Shown one piece after another: positions 1 to 5,029 of a DNA stretch of 5,029 nt (position 1 is its first letter; the number at the start of each line of letters is the position of its first letter). Location of the stretch: NCBI GenBank assembly GCA_947489175.1, contig CANLED010000189.1, forward strand, positions 1 through 5,029, written 5' to 3'. The notes beneath the pieces are model-generated. The model had not been told where the DNA came from. It searched no databases and was given only the letters and a program-made list of their open reading frames with translations. Both the position numbers and the translations under genes were made by a program. Source of the DNA: Chitinophagaceae bacterium. Lineage in GTDB: Bacteria; Bacteroidota; Bacteroidia; Chitinophagales; Chitinophagaceae.

Positions 1-97
1 TGTGCTTCTTGCAGGCAGATTGTATTAAGCTGTCATCTATCAAAGAAAGTACTTGGGTAAATATCGGCTGTCCGACATATTCACTACTTTTGTCCAT
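1..97 (-). CDS. IS4-type transposase, N-terminal fragment (DUF4372-like), cut by the window edge
   Basis: Reading the minus strand from an ATG at 97-95 gives 32 uninterrupted codons to the window edge. The peptide begins MDKSSEYVGQPIFTQVLSLI and continues with DDSLIQSACKKH. The G-Q-P-I-F-x-Q-x-L-x-x-I-D pattern followed by a basic K-K-H segment is what I know from the N-terminus of Bacteroidota IS4-type transposases carrying a DUF4372 domain; the DDE catalytic domain would lie outside the window. The leader is A-rich (a run of eight A just before the start) with no Shine-Dalgarno, as is usual in this phylum. A weak -7-like box, CAATTTTG, lies on the minus strand at 130-123. Whether the element is intact cannot be judged. 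The family call rests on a short segment and is moderately sure; the start codon is more certain. Confidence 0.6.
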   Translation of the reverse strand, partial: MDKSSEYVGQPIFTQVLSLIDDSLIQSACKKH

Positions 98-133
98 ATC
101 AATTTTTTTTGTTTAGTCGCAGCAAAATTGAGA

Positions 134-157
134 AAGGGTGGCCTAAAAACCACCCTT
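134..157. terminator. Perfect 8-bp hairpin, probable terminator or IS-end insulator
   Basis: AAGGGTGG (134-141) and CCACCCTT (150-157) are perfect inverted repeats around an 8-base loop. On the minus strand the second arm runs into TCTCAATTTTG, a weak T-rich tail; on the plus strand it is followed by ATTTAAAAATTT. It lies downstream of the peptidase stop codon and 37 bases upstream of the transposase start, both on the minus strand. It could therefore end peptidase transcription and keep read-through out of the transposase. It could also belong to the insertion element itself. The tails are not ideal for a Rho-independent terminator, so the structure is certain but the function is inferred. 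Confidence 0.55.
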
Positions 158-240
158 ATTTAAAAATTTATCTCGGACAACAATATATATAAATCATGCT
201 TCACCATAAAAAACTGGCTATTGCCTTCACTCTTCATTGC

Positions 241-263
241 GGTGCCTGAGCCTGTCGAAGGCC
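241..263. repeat. REP-like dispersed sequence (GCCTGAGCCTGTCGAAGGC core)
   Basis: The segment holds a GCCTGAGCCTGTCGAAGGC core, with a short hairpin GCCT (250-253) / AGGC (259-262) around GTCGA. Very similar strings (reverse form CCTTCGACAGGCTCAGG) are, from memory, scattered in many copies between genes in several bacterial genomes, including Bacteroidota. It is flanked by near-copies of TCTTCATT (232-239 and 273-280), which gives the stretch a low-complexity intergenic look. Only one copy is present here, so the dispersed nature is prior knowledge and not shown by the window. The rest of 98-290 contains only the hairpin at 134-157 and AT-rich sequence. Confidence 0.45.
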
Positions 264-290
264 ATTTTTCATTCTTCATTCGCAACTCAT

Positions 291-2258
291 TTATTTCACA
301 ATCCGCTTGATAATAACTGGATCATCGTCTTTGTTAATCCTTAACCAATAGTTTCCTGAAGACAGTTGTGCTGAGGGGATAATTATCAGGTCATTTCCAT
401 TGAAACCGCCAACTCGCTTTCTCCAAATCAATTGCCCGGTTAAGTTGTAAAGTGAAAGATGCAAAATACCTTCTGTCATATCTTTCAGCACAACTTTGAA
501 TTCATTTCCTATAGGATTTGGGAAGACCATTACTTTTTCTACATTCGGGAATATATCTGTTTTAATGACACTGTTGTTAGCAGAAATTAATTTTAACTTG
601 GGATCAATAAAGGCACTGTCTGGTGTAAATCCAAGGTTTATGAAGCTTACTTGGTCGTTTTTATTGTTATCAATCACGATAATAGTATCCTTGCCGGCAT
701 TCTTAAACCGAATTGGAACGGGCATCTCAAAAAACTTAACGCTTGTATCAGAAGTAGTTTGACTTAGTGTAATATTCACCCAATTATTGCCAGCGGGTGC
801 CCATTTTAATTTATAACTCGGAAATCCTTGTCCATATACCCAATCTCTAAAAAATTCAGATAAGTCACGCTTACTTTCATTCTCAAAGTGCATTTTCAGG
901 TCAGTTGTATAGGCATATTTGTAATTGAATTTTGGGTCATTTAAATAGTTTCTTACTGCTTTATAGAAAACAGAGTCACCCAATTTCCAACGCAGCATCT
1001 GTAATACCCATCCTCCTTTGTTGTATGACAACCTAGAATCAAATACTCGTCCAACACTCGTTGTATCATCAACATATACTGATCCAGATGGCTTTGAAGT
1101 AATGTTGTTTAACTGGAACCGATACATGGACAATAAAGAACTTTCAGGATAGTTTTTTTCGATATTGAGGTTTGAACAGTAGACTGCAAATCCTTCATTC
1201 AACCAAATATCCCTCCAAGAACCGCAGGTTATCTTATTTCCGAACCATTGATGTGCCAATTCATGAACAATCAATCCTTCAGACATATTATTCATAAATG
1301 AGTTTGTTTGGTGTTCCATTCCGCCTCCAAACCCGAATTGTGTATGCCCATACTTTTCATTGATAAATGGGTAGGGAGTAAAAATATTGTGCAACATGCT
1401 CATCACTCTTTTGGTTAATGGTGCTGCATTCAAGAAGTCATTTTCTTTTTCAGGATAAGCATAATCAACCAATGGTAGTAATTTACTTCCGAGTTGAATA
1501 TTGTCATTGATAACAACATAGTTTGTTGCAGCAAATGCCACAAGATAGGTGGCTATTGGATACCTGTGTTTCCAATAAGTTGTCCTTTTCCCATTCAGTA
1601 TTTGTTCATCTACCAACATGCCGTTGCTTGCTGATCTATAAGCTACCGGTGTTGTAATGGCAATGTCCATTGAATCTGCTTTGTCATTTAATCCGTTTTT
1701 ACATGGCCACCAATCTCTTCCTCCATAAGGCTCGCTTAAGGTCCACATCACTGGAACCCCTGCATGTGCGCTTGTGGTAAAAGAACTTATTGTGGTTGAT
1801 ATTGGGGGAGTTCCCTTGTAATAAATATTAACCTCATCTTTGGTATTTTTTTCTAAAAAACCGCCTAAGTTAATAATTACGGAATTGTCGAATGGCCTAT
1901 AAAAAGCCAATTTAACATTGCGAAAAAGGATGCTATCTACCTTTAATTCATCTGCTAAATCGAGTGTAATGGTATTTGCTCTTTCTGTAATGATAAAACC
2001 TGTTTTTACATTGCCCTGTATAAACCTTAACGCCGGGTCTACCATCCAATGGCAACTTAAGTAATGTATATCAAAATTGTTAGTTGCCTTAGAGAATGGG
2101 GCTGTGGTTTGAATCACTTGTTGTTTCAATGCTGCCGCTTTTTGTTCCATGGCAGCAATTTGAAAAGTTTCTTCTACAACCTTCTTATAGTTTTGTGATT
2201 TTACCTGTTCGTGAAACATAAACAGGGCCATTGCAGCTAATAAAATTTTTAAAAACAT
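291..2258 (-). CDS. Secreted M1 family zinc aminopeptidase with C-terminal type IX secretion sorting domain
   Basis: This is a 655-residue zinc metallopeptidase of the M1 (gluzincin) family, expected to remove N-terminal residues from peptides outside the cell or at its surface. The ATG at 2258 is chosen because it starts a clean signal peptide (MFLKILLAAMALFMFHEQ, likely cut after VKSQ near residue 21). The frame stays open upstream to a TTG at 2315, but that would bury the signal peptide and overlap the promoter. An N-terminal beta domain covers about residues 55-250. The substrate-binding motif is GGMEH (312-316) in place of the usual GAMEN. The zinc site is HELAH (332-336), with the third ligand Glu355 after exactly 18 residues (WLNEGF). 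Tyr412 in SYNKGG is the likely transition-state tyrosine. The catalytic domain ends near DWVYGQGFPSY (about 472-482). A beta-sandwich follows, then a Por-secretion tail of about 78 residues starting VFPNPIGNEF (578 on) and ending IIKRIVK. There is no long ERAP-like helical domain. The gene appears monocistronic and diverges from the radical SAM gene. Confidence 0.93.
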   Translation of the reverse strand: MFLKILLAAMALFMFHEQVKSQNYKKVVEETFQIAAMEQKAAALKQQVIQTTAPFSKATNNFDIHYLSCHWMVDPALRFIQGNVKTGFIITERANTITLDLADELKVDSILFRNVKLAFYRPFDNSVIINLGGFLEKNTKDEVNIYYKGTPPISTTISSFTTSAHAGVPVMWTLSEPYGGRDWWPCKNGLNDKADSMDIAITTPVAYRSASNGMLVDEQILNGKRTTYWKHRYPIATYLVAFAATNYVVINDNIQLGSKLLPLVDYAYPEKENDFLNAAPLTKRVMSMLHNIFTPYPFINEKYGHTQFGFGGGMEHQTNSFMNNMSEGLIVHELAHQWFGNKITCGSWRDIWLNEGFAVYCSNLNIEKNYPESSLLSMYRFQLNNITSKPSGSVYVDDTTSVGRVFDSRLSYNKGGWVLQMLRWKLGDSVFYKAVRNYLNDPKFNYKYAYTTDLKMHFENESKRDLSEFFRDWVYGQGFPSYKLKWAPAGNNWVNITLSQTTSDTSVKFFEMPVPIRFKNAGKDTIIVIDNNKNDQVSFINLGFTPDSAFIDPKLKLISANNSVIKTDIFPNVEKVMVFPNPIGNEFKVVLKDMTEGILHLSLYNLTGQLIWRKRVGGFNGNDLIIIPSAQLSSGNYWLRINKDDDPVIIKRIVK

Positions 2259-2312
2259 GGTGTTTTTATGGGAATGGGGATAATATTTGTATGTTTTCTT
2301 CAAGAGATTATG

Positions 2313-2320
2313 CAAATCTA
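2313..2320 (-). promoter_or_regulatory. Candidate Bacteroidota -7 promoter element (TAGATTTG) for the M1 peptidase
   Basis: On the minus strand the sequence reads TAGATTTG, a perfect match to the TAnnTTTG -7 consensus of Bacteroidota primary sigma factor promoters. Transcription would start near 2306, giving a leader of about 48 nt before the ATG at 2258. No convincing TTTG -33 element is seen 19-21 bases upstream, so the promoter is only half supported. For the divergent radical SAM gene I see only near matches on the plus strand: AATATTTG at 2282-2289 and TATTTTTA at 2343-2350. Confidence 0.45.
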
Positions 2321-2357
2321 CATAACGAATAAGACTTTCGTTTATTTTTACAGCCTT

Positions 2358-3389
2358 ATGCTGAAACTAAATACCAATGATATTGTTAATTTTTTATCCA
2401 AGCTAACCTTAAATAGGGTATTGAATGCATCAAAAATGTTTTCAAGCTTCTTTTTAAGCAGGATTTTTAAACGTCCAATTGTATGGGGATTCCCAGTTTC
2501 CCTATCTGTTGAGCCAACAACTGCCTGTAACTTGTCATGTCCTGAATGCCCAAGTGGCTTGAAATCTTTCACCCGACCAACGGGAACCATCAAACTAGAT
2601 TTCTTCAAGGAAACCATTGATGCAGTTCATAAAGAATTGATTTATTTGAGTTTTTATTTTCAAGGAGAACCTTTTCTACACAAAGGGTTTTTAGACATGG
2701 TTAGTTATGCCTCTTCAAAAGGAATATATACAGCTACTTCTACCAATGCACACTTTCTAACTGATGAGGTTGCAAAAAAGACAATTTTAAGTGGAATTGA
2801 CAGGTTGATAATTTCGATTGATGGAGTTACACAGGAAATTTATGAGCAATATAGGGTGGGTGGACAAGTTTCAAAAGTATTGGATGGGGCTAAGCGTATC
2901 ATTAAATGGAAAAAAGAACTAAAAAGTAAAACTCCTTTCGTGGTTTTTCAGTTCCTTGTGGTTCGCCCCAATGAACATCAAATCAATGAGGTTAAGCAGT
3001 TGGCAAAGGAAATTGGGGTTGATGATATTTGGTTTAAAACGGCTCAAATCTATGATTTTGAAAATGATCCTAACAAATTAATCCCAACTAATGATGCCTA
3101 TAGTCGATATAAAAAAAATGATGAGGATGTAACGGTTCAAAAGAATCAACTTCAAAACCATTGTTGGAAAATGTGGCATAGCAATGTAATTACATGGGAT
3201 GGGAAGGTGGTTCCATGCTGTTTTGATAAGGATGCACAACATGTTTTGGGCAACTTACAACAGACGAGCATGAAAGAAATATGGGGGAATGAAAAATATG
3301 GCAACTTTAGGAAGGAATTAATGCAGAGTAGAAAAAATATTGACATTTGTTCAAATTGTAGCGAAGGATTAAAAGTCTGGAGCTCGTAA
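2358..3389 (+). CDS. Radical SAM protein with SPASM/Twitch-like C-terminal iron-sulfur domain, substrate unknown
   Basis: This is a 343-residue S-adenosylmethionine radical enzyme. The ATG at 2358 (MLKLNTNDIV) is chosen: the frame is open back to 2268, but that would overlap the peptidase leader and promoter and add a 30-residue hydrophobic stretch not expected in the family. The radical SAM cluster motif is CNLSCPEC (Cys57, Cys61, Cys64), within PTTACNLSCPECPSG. The GEP motif (103-105, in FQGEPFLHKGF) and SIDG (153-156) fit the partial TIM barrel. The C-terminal domain has Cys269 (NHCWKMW), the Cys287-Cys288 pair (DGKVVPCCFD), a GN-x-IW segment (GNLQQTSMKEIW) and Cys331/Cys334 (DICSNC). This looks like a SPASM relative with enough cysteines for one auxiliary 4Fe-4S cluster. 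There is no signal peptide, so it should be cytoplasmic. I recall close relatives being widespread and well conserved in Bacteroidota without a known reaction. It is the first gene of a likely three-gene operon, with 20 bp to the next gene. The fold is certain; the substrate is not. Confidence 0.9.
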   Translation: MLKLNTNDIVNFLSKLTLNRVLNASKMFSSFFLSRIFKRPIVWGFPVSLSVEPTTACNLSCPECPSGLKSFTRPTGTIKLDFFKETIDAVHKELIYLSFYFQGEPFLHKGFLDMVSYASSKGIYTATSTNAHFLTDEVAKKTILSGIDRLIISIDGVTQEIYEQYRVGGQVSKVLDGAKRIIKWKKELKSKTPFVVFQFLVVRPNEHQINEVKQLAKEIGVDDIWFKTAQIYDFENDPNKLIPTNDAYSRYKKNDEDVTVQKNQLQNHCWKMWHSNVITWDGKVVPCCFDKDAQHVLGNLQQTSMKEIWGNEKYGNFRKELMQSRKNIDICSNCSEGLKVWSS

Positions 3390-3409
3390 AAGCGTTAATT
3401 CGCATCATC

Positions 3410-4432
3410 ATGACACAATTTAACAACAGAATCCGACAAGTAGTGTTGCTGTTGGTGATTGGATTTTTGGCTTTCCTAATCATCAAAGAACTCTATGTCT
3501 TTTTGCCCGGACTCATGGGAGCCCTAACCTTTTATATATTGGGGAGGGAAAGATTTTTTATACTCACTGAAAAGAATGGATGGAAGCCTGGGCTTGCCGC
3601 CATGATGTTTATTTTAATATTCCTAATGTTGATTGCAGGACCACTATATTATGCCATCATTTTAATTTCGCCTAAAGTCAATTCCATTTTTTCTCATACG
3701 GATGAAATGATGATTGGCTTAAAAGCGTTTTCAGAAAAAGTGAAGGAATTGACAGGCCAGGATTTTTTAAATTCGAAAAACATCTCGTCTTTAAAATCAA
3801 CTGTTACAAATTTCATCCCTACTTTTCTGAATAGCTCAGCCATGATTTTGAGCAATCTTTTGGTGATGTTTTTTGTACTTTATTTCATGCTCACGGGAGG
3901 ACGAACAATGGAAAGGGTGATCAGGGAATTCATTCCACTTCATCATGAAAGTGTAATTGCTCTTTCGCATGAAACAAAAAATATGGTAAAAGCAAATGCC
4001 ATTGGCATTCCGCTTATTTCAGTTATACAGGGCTTAACCGCCTGGTTTGGATATACTATTTTTGGGATGAATGATGCCCTGATGTGGGGATTTTTAACAG
4101 GAGTATTTGCCTTTTTCCCCATTGTAGGCACGATGCTAATTTGGGTGCCACTGGTGGTTTTTCTCTTTGCTCAAGGAGATTCTACACATGGAACTGGGTT
4201 GCTCATTTATAGCCTGATCGTAACAGGAAATGTTGACTATCTTGCACGGGTAACCTTGATGAAAAAAATAGGAGACGTTCACCCGTTGATAACTGTTTTT
4301 GGCGTTATTGTTGGACTCCAACTATTTGGTTTTATGGGGTTTATTTTCGGCCCATTGATTTTCAGCTATTCAATTATTTTGGTCAAAATATATGCTCATG
4401 AATTCGTGGATCCTTCTAGAAATACCATTTAA
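3410..4432 (+). CDS. AI-2E family transporter (PF01594, formerly UPF0118), inner-membrane permease
   Basis: This is a 340-residue polytopic inner-membrane protein of the AI-2E transporter family. Members have been linked to autoinducer-2 export (TqsA/YdiK type) or Na+/H+ exchange, and most are uncharacterised, so the name does not prove quorum signalling. Hydrophobic segments lie at about 9-25, 28-44, 61-88, 142-162, 197-218, 222-252, 262-275 and 293-327. A soluble loop covers about 89-138, as is typical. Family signatures are the KANAIGIPLISVIQG segment (194-208), the F-G-M-N-D-A-L-M-W-G-F-L-T-G run (218-231) followed by FFPIVGT (235-241), NVDYLAR (274-280), HPLI (291-294) and FGFMGFIFGP (306-315). 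Length and order match a full-length member. The ATG at 3410 begins a short hydrophilic N-terminus before the first helix. The gene is 20 bp after the radical SAM gene and 9 bp before the MarR gene, so co-transcription is likely. Confidence 0.9.
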   Translation: MTQFNNRIRQVVLLLVIGFLAFLIIKELYVFLPGLMGALTFYILGRERFFILTEKNGWKPGLAAMMFILIFLMLIAGPLYYAIILISPKVNSIFSHTDEMMIGLKAFSEKVKELTGQDFLNSKNISSLKSTVTNFIPTFLNSSAMILSNLLVMFFVLYFMLTGGRTMERVIREFIPLHHESVIALSHETKNMVKANAIGIPLISVIQGLTAWFGYTIFGMNDALMWGFLTGVFAFFPIVGTMLIWVPLVVFLFAQGDSTHGTGLLIYSLIVTGNVDYLARVTLMKKIGDVHPLITVFGVIVGLQLFGFMGFIFGPLIFSYSIILVKIYAHEFVDPSRNTI

Positions 4433-4441
4433 ATTTTAAAC

Positions 4442-4900
4442 ATGGCCCTAGAAAATGAAATAAATCAACCTTCTTTTCGAAGTGAAGATCAAAAAGCAAT
4501 TGTAAACATCATCTTCACCTATCATTGGGTAACTGAAAAGTTTAAAAATATCTTGTCAGTTGAGGGTATAACCATGCAACAATACAATATCCTCAGAATT
4601 TTAAGGGGCAGTGATCCTACACCTTTGTCAACACTCAGCATCAGGGAAAGAATGCTGGATAAGATGAGTGATACAAGTAGGATTGTGGAGCGGATGCTTC
4701 GCAATGGATTAGTAGGGAAAAGAATTTGTTCTACCGACAAACGCTTGGTTGATATTAATTTAACCGATGCGGGTAAAAAAATGCTTTTAAGATTGGATGA
4801 AAGAATAGACGAAATGGATGAAATTACTGCTAATCTTAATTCTGATGAATTAACATCTTTGAATCATTTGCTGGATAAGGTGAGGGAAACAGCCAATTAG
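4442..4900 (+). CDS. MarR family winged helix-turn-helix transcriptional regulator
   Basis: This is a 152-residue MarR-type regulator, expected to bind DNA as a dimer and to be released by a small ligand or by oxidation. The N-terminal helix (about 14-38) and C-terminal helices (112-150) would form the dimer interface. The winged helix covers about 42-110: GITMQQYNILRIL (42-54), then STLSIRERM (63-71), the recognition helix around MSDTSRIVERMLRNGL (75-90), and a wing with the D-x-R signature Asp99-Lys-Arg101 in STDKRLVDINLT. There is only one cysteine (Cys96), so two-cysteine redox sensing as in OhrR-2-Cys types is unlikely within one chain. The start is the ATG 9 bp after the transporter stop. 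As the last gene of the operon it may autoregulate the trio or control a neighbour beyond 5029; no operator palindrome stands out in the 99-bp divergent region. Confidence 0.93.
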   Translation: MALENEINQPSFRSEDQKAIVNIIFTYHWVTEKFKNILSVEGITMQQYNILRILRGSDPTPLSTLSIRERMLDKMSDTSRIVERMLRNGLVGKRICSTDKRLVDINLTDAGKKMLLRLDERIDEMDEITANLNSDELTSLNHLLDKVRETAN

Positions 4901-4945
4901 TTGAAGGGGTTGAAGTGGTTGAAGAGGTTGAAGAGGTTGAAGGAG
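4901..4945. repeat. Five tandem 9-bp repeats (TTGAAGRGG) directly after the MarR stop
   Basis: Five units follow the TAG stop without a gap: TTGAAGGGG, TTGAAGTGG, TTGAAGAGG, TTGAAGAGG and TTGAAGGAG. Units 3 and 4 are identical and the others differ by one or two bases. The 9-bp period keeps the reading frame, so the MarR frame stays open past the TAG to a TGA at 4991. Similar GTTGAAGAG-type microsatellites occur, as I recall, between genes in Bacteroidota. The most likely origin is replication slippage in non-coding DNA; copy number may vary between strains. Confidence 0.85.
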
Positions 4946-4983
4946 AGCCCTCGCTTCGCTCGGTATTACAGAATAACTAGCTT

Positions 4984-5029
4984 GTCATCTTGAATGTGTT
5001 ATAGGGGACCCTAAAAAAAAGGGGATGAC
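4984..5029. repeat. Inverted-repeat element at the right edge (GTCATC ... GATGAC), possible REP/MITE-like unit
   Basis: GTCATC (4984-4989) is matched by its reverse complement GATGAC (5024-5029), enclosing 34 bases. Inside sits a second small inverted pair, CCCT (5009-5012) and AGGG (5020-5023), around a run of seven A. The opening GTCATCTTGAATG resembles the start of dispersed intergenic repeats I recall from Bacteroidota genomes. The element touches the window edge, so its true length is unknown and it may continue. Six-base arms alone could occur by chance; the nested pair makes this less likely but does not settle it. Confidence 0.4.

Noticed and set aside
1..116. Plus-strand open frame of 37 codons ending in TAG at 114-116
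   Set aside because: The peptide shows no recognisable family, whereas the minus strand gives an ATG-started peptide with a transposase-like motif.
496..762. An 88-codon open frame on the plus strand inside the M1 peptidase gene
   Set aside because: It lies antisense to the conserved C-terminal region of the peptidase, has no recognisable domain or leader, and is explained by the opposite-strand coding sequence.
2268..2357. Longer N-terminus for the radical SAM protein from ATG 2268
   Set aside because: It would overlap the leader and -7 box of the divergent peptidase and add a hydrophobic stretch unlike the family.
2348..2617. An 89-codon open frame on the minus strand across the start of the radical SAM gene
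   Set aside because: It overlaps the cluster-binding CNLSCPEC region antisense and has no family features.
3152..3346. A 64-codon cysteine-containing open frame on the minus strand, considered as a possible small peptide partner of the radical SAM enzyme
   Set aside because: It is fully antisense to the conserved C-terminal iron-sulfur domain, so its cysteines follow from the opposite strand; no leader-core layout is seen.
4945..4961. GAGC/GCTC hairpin after the MarR gene as a Rho-independent terminator
   Set aside because: The stem has only four base pairs, the loop is nine bases and no T-tract follows.
1..5029. CRISPR array, tRNA or rRNA gene, riboswitch or defence system
   Set aside because: No spaced direct repeats, cloverleaf-like sequence, conserved RNA motif or defence-type protein domain was seen on either strand.

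Overview
The window most likely comes from a Bacteroidota chromosome, probably a free-living, low-GC member. Three things point there: an M1 metallopeptidase with a C-terminal type IX secretion sorting domain, A-rich leaders without a Shine-Dalgarno sequence, and a perfect TAnnTTTG (-7 type) promoter element in the divergent intergenic region. I cannot place it to genus.

Layout. Bases 1-97 (minus) hold the first 32 codons of a transposase that runs off the left edge; it looks like the IS4-type family with an N-terminal DUF4372 domain. Bases 98-290 are non-coding, with a perfect 8-bp hairpin (134-157) and a short REP-like dispersed sequence (about 241-263). Bases 291-2258 (minus) encode a secreted M1 aminopeptidase of 655 residues. 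A 99-bp divergent intergenic region follows. From 2358 to 4900 (plus), three tightly spaced genes look like one operon: a radical SAM protein with a SPASM/Twitch-like C-terminus, an AI-2E (PF01594) family membrane protein, and a MarR-family regulator, with gaps of 20 and 9 bp. After the last stop codon there are five tandem 9-mers, then an inverted-repeat element that reaches the right edge.

How the genes may work together. The peptidase is a stand-alone exported enzyme, probably used to trim peptides outside the cell or at its surface. The plus-strand trio joins a redox enzyme of unknown substrate, a putative small-molecule exporter and a ligand-responsive repressor. That would fit a make/export/sense unit, but this is inference from gene order only. 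No precursor peptide, CRISPR array, RNA gene or defence system is visible. Apart from the repeats and the mobile-element edge, the window looks like ordinary chromosome.
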